This document shows, piece by piece, positions 43,556 to 52,186 of a stretch of DNA of 60,758 nt. This DNA comes from Variibacter sp. (GTDB lineage: Bacteria > Pseudomonadota > Alphaproteobacteria > Rhizobiales > Xanthobacteraceae). The stretch covers positions 1 to 60,758 of the forward strand of contig JADGHE010000017.1 in NCBI GenBank assembly GCA_019689555.1, written 5' to 3'. The notes under the pieces are model-generated. The model was not told the DNA's origin. It did not search any database and saw only the letters and a program-made list of their open reading frames with translations. A program made the position numbers and the translations under genes. Positions within the stretch are counted from its first letter, which is position 1, and each line of letters starts with the position of its first letter.

Positions 43556-46534
43556 TCAAGGCGCGGTGCCGAGAATGCGCGTGAAGCAGGCGCGCACGCG
43601 CTCCTGCGTCTCGGCGAGATGCGCGTCGAGCATCGCGAAGTCGGGCAGGTCGGCCGCGCGCCCGAGCAGGCCGAGAAGCTCCGCGCCCGCCGTCTGCGGA
43701 TCGAAGGGGCCGACGAGGCAGAGACGCAGGATCTGCGTCAGGTCCTGATAGAGCCGCGCCGCCGGGCGCAGAATCTCCGCGTCCGCGACCGAGAGAATGC
43801 CGAGCCGCCACGCCTTGTCGAGCACGCCGGCGGTCGAAGTGTCGAGAATCTCCGGGTGCCGCGCGGCGTGCACGAGCTGCAGATACTGCGCGATGAACTC
43901 GAGGTCGATGAGGCCGCCCGCGGCGTATTTGAGGTCCCAGCGGTCGCCCTCGCCTTTCTCCGCGGCGATGGCGCGCCGCATCTCGACGACGTCGGCCGCG
44001 ATCACCTCCGCGTCGCGCGGCTGGCAGAGCACGTTGCGGATGACAGCCCCGACGCGGGCGGCGAAATCGGCCGAGCCGCACAGCACCCGCGCGCGCGTGA
44101 GCGCCATGTGCTCCCACGTCCAAGCCTCGTGACGCTGGTAGTCGTCGAAGGAATCGATCTGGGTCGCGACCGGGCCCGAGCGCCCGGAGGGCCGCAGCCG
44201 CATGTCCACCGGATAGAGCGCGCCGTAGTTCGTCTGCACCGTCAAGGCGGCGATGAAACGCTGCGTGAACCGCGCGAAATACTGCGCGCCGTAGAGCGGC
44301 CGCGGCCCGTCGCTCTCCATGCGCTCGGGATCGAAATCGTAGATCAGGATGAGATCGAGGTCGGAGCCCGCCGTCATTTCGCGGCCGCCGAGCTTGCCCA
44401 TCGCCAGCACCGCGGTCTGCTGGCCCGCCACGCGGCCGTGGGCCTCCGCGAACTTGCGTTCGACGGTGGAATGGACGCGCCGGATCACCGTGTCGGCAAG
44501 GCAGGCGAAGGCCTCGCCCGCCTGCCGCGCCGAGATGGTGCCGGAGAGAATGCGGGTGCCGATGAGAAAAAGCTGCTCCTGCTTGAACAGGCGGACGCGG
44601 TCGAGAAAGTCTTCGTAGGACTGGGCTTCGCCGATCGAGCGGTCGAGGGTGGCGGCGAGGCTGCGCTCGTCCGGCAGCGTGCCGAAGAAGGCCGGGTCGA
44701 TGAGCGCATCCATCACGTGCGGATGCTGCCCCAGGATGTCGGCGAGGCGCGGGGCGGTGCCGATGATGAGCGCGATCAGCGCCACGAGATCCGGGTTTCG
44801 CCGCAGGAGCGAGAGCAGGCGCGCGCCGCCGTGCAGGTTCGCGAGGAAGCGGTCGAGCGCCTGCAGCGCCGCATCGGCATCCGCCGCGCGCGAAAGATGA
44901 TGCAGCAGGATCGGCGCCAGCTCCTCGATCTGCGACCGCGCGAGCTCGCCCCGCAGCGAGCGGTAGCTGCGCGAGAGCCAGCGGCGCACGGTGGCGGAGG
45001 CCTCGAACGGGCGCTCGAATCCCATCTCCGCCAGTCGGTCGAGCGTCTCGCGATCGTCCTCCATCGGGGGGAAGACGAGCGCCGGCTGCCCCTCGGGGCG
45101 GCCGGGTGGGGCCTCGAAGAGCTGCGCGTAATGGTCCTGCACGGTGCGCAAGTGGTGCCCGAGGGCGTCCGCGAAGGCGTCGCGGCTTTCAAAGCCGAGA
45201 AAGCGGGCAAACTCGCCGAGCGCCTCGCGATCCGCCGGCAGCGTGTGCGTCTGCTCGTCGTTGACCATCTGCAGCCGATGCTCGACCGAGCGCAAAAAGC
45301 GGTAGGCGGAATCGAGGTCGGCGCGCGTTTCGGCGTCGATCCAGCCGCCCGCGGCGAGCGCCTCGAGCGTGGACAGCGTCTCGCGCCCGCGCAGCTCGGG
45401 ATGGCGGCCGCCGGCGATGAGCTGCTGCGTCTGTGCGAAGAACTCGATCTCGCGGATGCCGCCGCGTCCGAGCTTGATGTTGTGGCCTTCGATGGCGATC
45501 TCGTCGTGCCCGCGATAGGCGTGGATCTGCCGCTTCATCGCCTGCACGTCGGCGATCGCCGCATAGTCGAGATATTTGCGCCAGATGAAGGGGGAGAGCT
45601 GCCGCAGAAACTGTTCACCGGCGGCGATGTCGCCGGCGCAGGGCCGCGCCTTGATGAGCGCCGCCCGCTCCCAATTCTGGCCCACGCTCTCGTAGTAGTC
45701 GAGCGCCGCCCCGGTCGAGAGGGCGATCTGCGTCAGGCCGGGATCGGGCCGCAGCCTGAGGTCGACCCGGAAGACGTAACCGTCGGCCGTGCGCTCCTGC
45801 AACAGGCGGGCGAGATTGCGGGTGAGGCGGACATAGAACGGCGCCGCCTCGGTGTCGGGCGCGAGCACGCCCGCATCCGGATCGAAGAGGCAGATGAGGT
45901 CGATGTCGCTCGAATAGTTGAGCTCAAAGCCCCCCATCTTGCCCATGGCGAGCACGATGTAGCCGCATCCCAGCTCCGGGCGGGCGGGGTCCCGGAGGCG
46001 GAGCTTGCCGCTCTCGGCCGCGCGGCGCAGCAGGAACGCGAGCGCGCCGGAGACCGCGGCATCGGCGAAGCGGGTGAGCGCCCCCGTCACCTCCGGCACC
46101 TGCCACACGCCGCCGATGTCGGCGAGCGCGACGAGCAGGGCCGCCTCCGCCTTGGCGCGGCGCAGCACCTGCGCCGCCACCGCCTCGTCGTCCGTCGCGG
46201 CCGTGCGCTGCGCCGTCTCGGCGAGCAGCGCCTCGAACCGGTCCTCGGGGGCGGTCTCGAGCAGGCGCAAGAGCCGCTCGGGCTCGCGGCTCGCAAGGTC
46301 CCAGAGGAACGGCGAGCCGTCGGCAAGCCCCTCGACGAGCGAGCGAACCACGGGGCGGGCGGCCATGAGCTGCGCGAGGCCCTTGCCGGCGCTCGTGCGC
46401 GCGAGCGGCCGCAGCCAGTCGTCCACCTTGCGGCGCGCGGCCTCGGGCGACACGCACAAGGGCGCACTGACGATGCGCGCGGCGAGCGCGTCCCCTGTCG
46501 GCGCCGCCGCACGGCTGCTGCGGGGGGCCGTCAT
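43556..46534 (-). CDS. glnE: Bifunctional glutamine synthetase adenylyltransferase/removase
   Basis: A 992-residue GlnE with two nucleotidyltransferase-fold halves. The N-terminal deadenylylating domain carries NYSSDIDLICLFD; the C-terminal adenylylating domain carries MTAGSDLDLILIYD. Both acidic motifs are intact. It switches glutamine synthetase off and on by adding or removing AMP under control of PII protein. Its start overlaps the stop of the upstream kinase (ATGA), so nitrogen control is transcriptionally linked to an envelope-type two-component pair. Confidence 0.95.
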   Translation of the reverse strand: MTAPRSSRAAAPTGDALAARIVSAPLCVSPEAARRKVDDWLRPLARTSAGKGLAQLMAARPVVRSLVEGLADGSPFLWDLASREPERLLRLLETAPEDRFEALLAETAQRTAATDDEAVAAQVLRRAKAEAALLVALADIGGVWQVPEVTGALTRFADAAVSGALAFLLRRAAESGKLRLRDPARPELGCGYIVLAMGKMGGFELNYSSDIDLICLFDPDAGVLAPDTEAAPFYVRLTRNLARLLQERTADGYVFRVDLRLRPDPGLTQIALSTGAALDYYESVGQNWERAALIKARPCAGDIAAGEQFLRQLSPFIWRKYLDYAAIADVQAMKRQIHAYRGHDEIAIEGHNIKLGRGGIREIEFFAQTQQLIAGGRHPELRGRETLSTLEALAAGGWIDAETRADLDSAYRFLRSVEHRLQMVNDEQTHTLPADREALGEFARFLGFESRDAFADALGHHLRTVQDHYAQLFEAPPGRPEGQPALVFPPMEDDRETLDRLAEMGFERPFEASATVRRWLSRSYRSLRGELARSQIEELAPILLHHLSRAADADAALQALDRFLANLHGGARLLSLLRRNPDLVALIALIIGTAPRLADILGQHPHVMDALIDPAFFGTLPDERSLAATLDRSIGEAQSYEDFLDRVRLFKQEQLFLIGTRILSGTISARQAGEAFACLADTVIRRVHSTVERKFAEAHGRVAGQQTAVLAMGKLGGREMTAGSDLDLILIYDFDPERMESDGPRPLYGAQYFARFTQRFIAALTVQTNYGALYPVDMRLRPSGRSGPVATQIDSFDDYQRHEAWTWEHMALTRARVLCGSADFAARVGAVIRNVLCQPRDAEVIAADVVEMRRAIAAEKGEGDRWDLKYAAGGLIDLEFIAQYLQLVHAARHPEILDTSTAGVLDKAWRLGILSVADAEILRPAARLYQDLTQILRLCLVGPFDPQTAGAELLGLLGRAADLPDFAMLDAHLAETQERVRACFTRILGTAP

Positions 46535-47967
46535 GCTGCGGCCGTGCCGGTGCTCGCCCGGGGCAGGGCGAGGGTCGCCTTGAGGCCAGGCTTGTTGTCC
46601 TCGAGGCGCAGCTCCCCGCCGTGCAGGCTCGCGACCGCGGAGGCGAGGCTGAGGCCGAGGCCGGAGCCCGGCTGCGACCGGCTCGATTCGAGGCGGACGA
46701 AGCGCTCGACGACGCGGCGGCGGTCGCTCTCGGGAATGCCCGGCCCCCTGTCGGCGACGGATAACAGCACGCGGTCGCCCTCCGCGCGGGCCGCGATGAC
46801 GATTTCGGAGGCGAAGCCTTCCGACGGAACCCCGTTCATTGTCTGCCCCTCTCGCGGCGCCGCATACTTGATCCCGTTGTCGACGAGGTTGGCAAGGGCC
46901 TGGCTGACGAGCTCGCGGTTGGCCTTGAGGGGAATGGGCCCCTCGGCCTCGACCCGCAGCGCGAGGCCCCGGTCTTCGGCCACCGGTTCGTAGAGCTCGC
47001 CGATGTCGCGCGCGATCGCGGCGGCGTCGAACTCGCTCATATTGTCGCGCGCCTGCCCGGACTCCGCCCGCGCAATCATCAGAAGCGCGTTGAACGTGGC
47101 GATGAGCGCGTCCGACTCCTCGATCGTCGACTCCAGGGCGGCCCGGTACTCGGCCTCGCTGCCGCCCGCGCGCAGCGCCGCCTCGGCGCGGTTGCGCAGG
47201 CGGGTGAGCGGCGTCTTGAGGTCATGGGCGATGTTGTCGGACACCTCCTTGAGGCCGCGCATCAGCGCCTCGATGCGCTCCAGCATCGCGTTGAGATTGC
47301 CGGCGAGGCGGTCGAGCTCGTCGCCGGTGCCGGCGACCGGCAGGCGCCCCGTGAGGTCGCCGGCCATTATGGTCTGCGTGGTCGCGGTCATGGCGTCGAC
47401 CCGCTTCAGGACCCGGCGGGTGATGAAGAAGCCGCCGGCGAGTCCGAGCACGACCACGACCGCGACCGACCACTTGCCCGCCGCCCAGACGATCTCGCGC
47501 AGCCGCTCGCGCTCGTCGAGATCGCGCCCGACCAGGAGGCGGAAGCCGCCGGGCAGGTGAAAGACCCGCACGAGCGCCCGGTGCTCCGCGCTGCCGGCGC
47601 CTTCGTCCAGACGCTTGTAGAAGGTCTCGGCCCAGCCCGCGCGCTCCAGAATGGTCGCATCGAGGGAGCCGATATTGCCGGCGAGCGCCTCGCCGCCGGC
47701 GGTGGTGACGAGATAGAGGCTTGAGCCCGGCCGGCGCGCGCGGGCATCGATGATGAGGACGAGGCGGCGAATGCCGGCGAGCCGATACTGCTCCGCAAGC
47801 CCGGTGATCTCGGCGTTGACGGTTTCGGTGATCTGCTCGGTGATGAGGCGGCCGGTGTTCCAGGCGAAATAGCCGAGGAGAAAAGCCGCGAACAGCGCGA
47901 AGACCGTGAGATAGGCGAGCGACAGCTTGAACGCCGTCGTGCGGACGAGCTTACCGAGCGCCGTCAC
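46531..47967 (-). CDS. Sensor histidine kinase paired with OmpR regulator
   Basis: A 478-residue membrane kinase: helices at about 13-34 and 166-186 flank a periplasmic domain. HAMP (ITRRVLKRVDAMTATTQTIMAGDL) is followed by HisKA with His248 (NIAHDLKTPLTRLRNR) and HATPase (NLVDNGIKYA, DRGPGIPE, GSGLGLSLASAV). The start codon is GTG and overlaps the regulator gene by 17 bases; the stop overlaps glnE. It belongs to the HK853/EnvZ-like class. Its position next to degP suggests sensing of envelope or periplasmic stress, which is inference. Confidence 0.88.
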   Translation of the reverse strand: MTALGKLVRTTAFKLSLAYLTVFALFAAFLLGYFAWNTGRLITEQITETVNAEITGLAEQYRLAGIRRLVLIIDARARRPGSSLYLVTTAGGEALAGNIGSLDATILERAGWAETFYKRLDEGAGSAEHRALVRVFHLPGGFRLLVGRDLDERERLREIVWAAGKWSVAVVVVLGLAGGFFITRRVLKRVDAMTATTQTIMAGDLTGRLPVAGTGDELDRLAGNLNAMLERIEALMRGLKEVSDNIAHDLKTPLTRLRNRAEAALRAGGSEAEYRAALESTIEESDALIATFNALLMIARAESGQARDNMSEFDAAAIARDIGELYEPVAEDRGLALRVEAEGPIPLKANRELVSQALANLVDNGIKYAAPREGQTMNGVPSEGFASEIVIAARAEGDRVLLSVADRGPGIPESDRRRVVERFVRLESSRSQPGSGLGLSLASAVASLHGGELRLEDNKPGLKATLALPRASTGTAAA

Positions 47968-48640
47968 GGATCATGTACCCCGCCCCGCGCACGGTGTGCA
48001 GCAGCGGGCGCGCGAAGCCCTTGTCGATCTTGCTGCGCAGCCGCGAAATATGCACGTCGATGACGTTCGTCTGCGGATCGAAATGATAATCCCAGACGTT
48101 CTCGAGCAACATGGTGCGGGTCACCACCTGCCCGGCGTGCTTCATCAGATATTCGAGCAGGCGGAACTCGCGCGGCTGCAGAACGATCTCGGTGTCGCCC
48201 CGCCTCACCTCGTGCGAGAGCCGGTTGAGCTCGAGATCGCCCACGCGATACACGGTCTCTTCGTTGGGGCCGGGACGGCGGCGGGCCAGCACCTCGACGC
48301 GGGCGAGCAGCTCCGAGAACGCATAGGGCTTCGGCAGGTAGTCGTCCCCGCCCGCGCGCAGACCCTTCACCCGGTCGTCGACCTGGCCGAGCGCGGAGAG
48401 GATCAGCACCGGGGTTCCGACATTCTTGCTGCGCAGGATGCCGATCATCGCGAGCCCGTCGAGCCGCGGCAGCATGCGGTCCACCACGAGCACGTCGTGC
48501 TCGCCGCTCAGCGCGAGCGCGAGCCCCTCTTCGCCGTCGTGGGCGACCTCGGCGACATGGCCGACCTCGCGGAACGCCTTCACGAGATAGTCGGCGGCGT
48601 CGCGATCATCTTCAACGATGAGGATGCGCATACCGGACAT
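47951..48640 (-). CDS. OmpR-family response regulator
   Basis: A 229-residue regulator: receiver with VEDDRD pocket, phosphoacceptor Asp54 (VLVVDRMLPRLDG), Lys in YLPKPYAFSEL, then winged helix (LQPREFRLLEYLMKHAGQVVTRTMLLENVWDYHFDPQTNVIDVHISRLRSKID, split here by normal loops, and TVRGAGYMI). It is translated just before its kinase. An alternative ATG three codons in (MRILIVEDD) is equally possible. It lies 274 bases downstream of degP; that gap shows no gene. Confidence 0.9.
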   Translation of the reverse strand: MSGMRILIVEDDRDAADYLVKAFREVGHVAEVAHDGEEGLALALSGEHDVLVVDRMLPRLDGLAMIGILRSKNVGTPVLILSALGQVDDRVKGLRAGGDDYLPKPYAFSELLARVEVLARRRPGPNEETVYRVGDLELNRLSHEVRRGDTEIVLQPREFRLLEYLMKHAGQVVTRTMLLENVWDYHFDPQTNVIDVHISRLRSKIDKGFARPLLHTVRGAGYMIRDGAR

Positions 48641-48914
48641 CGGTTAAGACCCGCCGTGCGCAGAGTAAAGCCCGTTACGTCGCCTCCTCCCGAGGAGCCG
48701 CCGCGCGGTCCCCGATGGACGGCGGCTTGACGGCAGGGCACGAGGGGACGGCGAACGCAGGGGCGTCCGCCATCCCCTCGCGGGCGTCCGGCGCCGTCGG
48801 GGGGCGTTGGGGGGCCGGCGCCGGACTGAGGGCGGGGACAGGCTTGCGCCCGTCCCCGGGGGGTCGAGCCGCCGGCGGGGGCGACGGATGCCGACGGAAC
48901 GTCCCCCATTTCGG

Positions 48915-50438
48915 TCACGCGCGGCCGACCGGCACCGCCACGAAGCGGGTGACGTCGCCGGATTTCACGCGCATGAGAATCGTGCGCTTGCCTTCCGTGC
49001 GGGCGGTGTCGAGCGCCTGGCGCACATCGGCCGGGGAGGAGACCCGCTTGCCGCCGACCTCGACGATGACGTCGCCGGTCTTGAAGCCGCGCTCGGCGGC
49101 CGGACCGTCCGGATCGACGTCGGTGACGACCACGCCCTCGCTGCCCGCGCCCGCCACGCTGCGCGCCGGGGCGAGCGAGAGGCCGAGCTTCGGCACGTCG
49201 GCCCCTTCCTTCTCGCGGTCGCCGAAATCGGCCTTGGCCTCGCGCGTGTTGGGCATGGTGCCGAGCGTCAGCGTGACGGTCTTCTCCGCGCCGTTGCGGA
49301 CCACGCCGAGCTTCACCGGCTCGCCCGGCGCCATGGCGCCGATCTTCTTGGCGAGGTCGCGCGCATCCTTCACCGGGGAGCCGTTGATCGAGACGATGAC
49401 GTCGCCGGACTGGATGCCGGCCTTGGCGGCCGGACCGTTCTCCTGCGGGTCGGCCACCAGCGCGCCCTTCGGCTCCTTGAGGCCGAGGCTGTCGGCGATG
49501 TCGGCGGTGACGGGCTGGATCTGCACGCCGATCCATCCGCGGACGACGTAGCCCTTGTCCTTGAGCTGGGCCACCACCTGCTTGACCGTGTCGGCGGGGA
49601 TCGCGAAGGCGATGCCGACATTGCCGCCCGACGGCGAATAGATCGCGGTGTTCACCCCGATCACCTTGCCGTCGACGTCGAAGGTCGGCCCGCCGGAATT
49701 GCCCTTGTTCACCGGCGCATCGATCTGGATGAAATCGTCATAGGGGCCGGCGCCGATGTCGCGCCCGCTCGCGGAGACGATGCCCGCCGTGACGGTGCCG
49801 CCCAGGCCGAACGGGTTGCCGACCGCGAGCACCCAGTCGCCGATGCGCGGCGGCCGATCGGCGAACTCCACATAGGGGAAGGTGCCGCCGTCGACCTTGA
49901 GCAGCGCGATGTCCGTGCGCGGGTCGGTGCCGACCACCTTCGCGGTATGGGTCTTGCCGTCGTCGGTCTTAATCTCGACCGTCTGCCCGCGCTCGACCAC
50001 GTGGTTGTTGGTCACGGCGTAGCCGTCGGCGGAGATGAAGAAGCCGGACCCTTGCGCCATGCTGAAGTGATGGCGTCGGCGCGGCTGCATGCCGTCGGGG
50101 CCCTCGCCGAAGCCGAACCGGCGGAAGAAGCGCTCCAGCGGCGAACCGGGCGGGAACGGGAACTCGCCGCCGAACTGCATGGACTCGGCCGCGTCCTCGA
50201 CCTTCACGCGCACCGCGAAAACGGCCGGCTTCACCCGCTCCACGATGTCCGCGAAGCTCGCCGGCCGCATGGCGGTCTCGGCGTGCGCGGCCGTGGTCGG
50301 GTAAGCCGCCGGGGGAACGAACTGCGGCGCGGCGAGAAGCGCGCCCGCGCCAAAAACCGCAACCGAGGCCAAAAGCGCGAAGCGCCGGGCGGCAAGCGCT
50401 TTGCGCGGCTTCTCGGGCGAACGATCGATTTCCGTCAT
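48915..50438 (-). CDS. degP: Periplasmic serine protease Do (DegP/HtrA)
   Basis: A 507-residue exported protease-chaperone. A signal/anchor (about 18-38: RFALLASVAVFGAGALLAAPQF) precedes a trypsin-like domain with the complete triad His146 (TNNHVV), Asp176 (TDIALLKV) and Ser248 (GNSGGPTF). Two PDZ domains follow (about 285-370 and 400-500). It degrades or refolds damaged periplasmic proteins. The ATG at 50438 (MTEIDRSP) has GGAG at good spacing; a GTG at 50468 and ATG at 50453 are alternatives. Adjacent cytochrome c maturation and two-component genes suit an envelope quality-control role. Confidence 0.93.
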   Translation of the reverse strand: MTEIDRSPEKPRKALAARRFALLASVAVFGAGALLAAPQFVPPAAYPTTAAHAETAMRPASFADIVERVKPAVFAVRVKVEDAAESMQFGGEFPFPPGSPLERFFRRFGFGEGPDGMQPRRRHHFSMAQGSGFFISADGYAVTNNHVVERGQTVEIKTDDGKTHTAKVVGTDPRTDIALLKVDGGTFPYVEFADRPPRIGDWVLAVGNPFGLGGTVTAGIVSASGRDIGAGPYDDFIQIDAPVNKGNSGGPTFDVDGKVIGVNTAIYSPSGGNVGIAFAIPADTVKQVVAQLKDKGYVVRGWIGVQIQPVTADIADSLGLKEPKGALVADPQENGPAAKAGIQSGDVIVSINGSPVKDARDLAKKIGAMAPGEPVKLGVVRNGAEKTVTLTLGTMPNTREAKADFGDREKEGADVPKLGLSLAPARSVAGAGSEGVVVTDVDPDGPAAERGFKTGDVIVEVGGKRVSSPADVRQALDTARTEGKRTILMRVKSGDVTRFVAVPVGRA

Positions 50439-50469
50439 CAGGGGGATCTCCATCTTGCTCGGGCGCACG

Positions 50470-50493
50470 GCCGAGCCCTCAGCCGAGCCCTCA
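50470..50493. repeat. 12-bp tandem repeat upstream of degP
   Basis: GCCGAGCCCTCA occurs twice head-to-tail (50470-50481, 50482-50493), immediately before the earliest possible degP start and so in its leader or promoter. It could be slippage or a paired binding site. The AT-richer patch around 50540-50560 is the more likely promoter. Confidence 0.5.
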
Positions 50494-50638
50494 TATGTGG
50501 GCCGAGGATGGAGATCGCAGCCTTACGGCGCGCTGTCGGCCGAATTAAAGTTTCGTAAGGTGCGCGACGCAGCGTCGCGGCCCCGCCGCGCGCGCGGGCG
50601 GCCGGCAGCGGGCGGCCGCAAGCAGAACGCGCGGGGGG

Positions 50639-51106
50639 TCAGCGCAGGAGGTCCTGAAGGCGTTTTTCCTCGTCCTCCGCGAGCGGCGGCGGCGGCGCGG
50701 CGCGGCGGCGGGCCCTCACGAGGAGCCCGATCCCGCCCACGAGCAGCACCAGGAAAGGCGCCGCCCAGAGGGCGGCGTTGTGCCAGGCGAAGCGCGGCCT
50801 GAGCAGCACGAACTCGCCATAGCGCGCCACGAGAAAATCCAGCACCTGGCGGTCGCTGTCGCCTGCCTTCAGCCGCTCGCGGACGAGCAGGCGCAGATCG
50901 CGCGCGAGCGGCGCGTCGGAATCGTCGATCGACTGATTCTGGCAGACCATGCAGCGTAGCTCGCGCGAAATTTCGCGCGCCCGCGCCTCGAGCGCCGGGT
51001 CCGCCAGCATTTCGTCGGGCTGAACGGCGCGCGCGGGAGCAAGTGCGCACACAAGAAATGCGAGAATGAGACAGAGGGCGCGCACGAACCAGCTCCCTGG
51101 AAACAT
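50639..51106 (-). CDS. ccmH: Cytochrome c maturation protein CcmH/CycL
   Basis: A 155-residue thiol protein: N-terminal signal/helix (about 8-27), the [11 protein letters not shown] motif with Cys52 and Cys55 that reduces apocytochrome c for haem attachment, a helical bundle, and a C-terminal helix (about 118-138). The ATG at 51106 overlaps the TAA of the frameshifted DUF2335 gene (TAATG). A GTG seven codons later may be the ancestral start. It is separated from ccmF by about 1.1 kb of foreign sequence, so its expression depends on read-through or a new promoter. Confidence 0.9.
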   Translation of the reverse strand: MFPGSWFVRALCLILAFLVCALAPARAVQPDEMLADPALEARAREISRELRCMVCQNQSIDDSDAPLARDLRLLVRERLKAGDSDRQVLDFLVARYGEFVLLRPRFAWHNAALWAAPFLVLLVGGIGLLVRARRRAAPPPPLAEDEEKRLQDLLR

Positions 51107-51698
51107 TACGTCGAGAGCGCTTCGCTGTTGGACGTTCGCCCCTCCCCCTTTGCCTTGCCGCCTTCTTTTGGCTTGGCCTCTTTCCGGCGAGACACCGGCA
51201 GACGACCATTTACGAATGTTCCCACCACCGTTCCGATCCCGGCCGCGGTGAGCAGTCCACCACCAATGTAAACGTATCCCATCAGACAAACGAGGACGCC
51301 TGAAATCCAAAACGCAAGGAGAGCGCAAAAGCCAAGAATCATGTCTAATCGGCGATCGGAGTATTCGAGTTCCACGACCCTGTCGTTTCTGCTTCCCTGC
51401 GTTCCTGCGCAATCTCGGCCATCTTCACGCTACGATCGGCACAGCCCGGGAAGATGTCCTCGTATGCCCGCAGGTGCTTGGGGTGCGGTAACGGGCCGTG
51501 AAAAACCTCTGAACTGAAAAGGCTGACAACTCGATCTACAATCTGTCCCCGCTGACTGGCTCCAACCAGCGGACCGATGGCTTTCTCAACCTCTTCTCTG
51601 ATCCGGGGCTCAGTTACACTTTCACTGGCTCGCGTTGACGGCGCGTTCCTTAGGCCTTCGGTGTTCGGCTTCGGCGGCTGGCGGCCACGCTTTGCCAT
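51106..51698 (-). pseudogene. DUF2335 membrane protein gene, frameshifted
   Basis: Two frames together encode one DUF2335 protein. The first (51698-51345) has the [44 protein letters not shown] part and then runs off its homologous sequence to a stop. The second, shifted by -1 near 51385, continues [20 protein letters not shown] and the two helices ([38 protein letters not shown]). A single indel near an AAA run restores one frame. DUF2335 proteins are small two-helix membrane proteins of unknown role. Sequencing error is possible; programmed shifting looks unlikely. Confidence 0.7.
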
Positions 51699-51930
51699 GG
51701 AGCTCAAACTCCTCAAGAGAGGCGTTGAGCAAATCTCTCACGTCAAGCCACGCTTCGTAAACCGAGTCGTGGTCATTCAGAAATTCGAAAAGATGATTGC
51801 TTGTCGAAAAAAGATAGCGCTGCGGCGACATACCCATCAGCACGCCGCGCCAGAACGGCTCGGACTGGCAGAGACGTCCCAGTTCCTCGCCCTTCGGGAA
51901 GCTGTACCCCTTCCGATTTTTCAGGCGCAT
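51622..51930 (-). CDS. Hypothetical protein upstream of DUF2335 gene
   Basis: A 102-residue protein I do not recognise. It is soluble and of mixed composition (MRLKNRKGYSFPKGEELGRL..., SEPFWRGVLMGMSPQRYLFSTSNHLFEFLNDHDSVYEAWLDVRDLLNASLEEFEL), with a Pro/Arg-rich tail overlapping the start of the DUF2335 gene by 77 bases. Low GC and ordinary amino-acid composition argue for a real gene. Its pairing with a small membrane protein suggests a two-gene foreign module; a function should not be assumed. An in-frame TTG at 51951 is an alternative start. Confidence 0.5.
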   Translation of the reverse strand: MRLKNRKGYSFPKGEELGRLCQSEPFWRGVLMGMSPQRYLFSTSNHLFEFLNDHDSVYEAWLDVRDLLNASLEEFELHGKAWPPAAEAEHRRPKERAVNASQ

Positions 51931-51956
51931 GGCACAAGGACCATGGCACAAGGACC
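51929..51956. repeat. 14-bp perfect tandem repeat
   Basis: ATGGCACAAGGACC is present twice head-to-tail (51929-51942, 51943-51956) at the start of the unknown small gene. It lies inside the inserted segment and may mark a past slippage or insertion event. Confidence 0.7.
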
Positions 51957-52186
51957 TCTGTCAACCCCGGCAGAATTTCCAGGACGTTAACCTTGATCCC
52001 GCTCCCCCTGTTCCTCAGCTTCCCTGTCCCGGCCAGCATACTAGTAGGGGGTGGAACAATCCGGGCGCAAGCCCCTCCTTGATTGCCTCGGAGGCACTTC
52101 CGATTCACTTGGCACTGACAAGGCACATTGTTCTTGGCACGTCTTGACCACCTCGGCCGCACGATTCGAACGCTGACCGCAGCAGA

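Larger units (their letters stand above)
51107..52186. other. Lower-GC inserted segment splitting the ccm operon
   Basis: About 1.1 kb lies between ccmF and ccmH, genes that are normally adjacent or overlapping. Its composition is visibly nearer 54 percent GC than the roughly 70 percent around it. It carries two small genes absent from the usual operon and about 250 bases without a gene (51957-52186) with a TGCCTCCGAGGCA palindrome. No transposase, integrase or clear target duplication was found. Horizontal acquisition is inferred. Confidence 0.65.

Noticed and set aside
51370-51400. Programmed -1 frameshift in the DUF2335 gene
   Set aside because: There is no X-XXY-YYZ slippery heptamer and no clear downstream pseudoknot; mutation or read error is simpler.
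52141-52186. tRNA remnant or attachment site (GTTCGAATC on the minus strand after ccmF)
   Set aside because: The nine bases resemble a T-loop, but the flanks cannot form the T-stem and no acceptor or anticodon stem is present.
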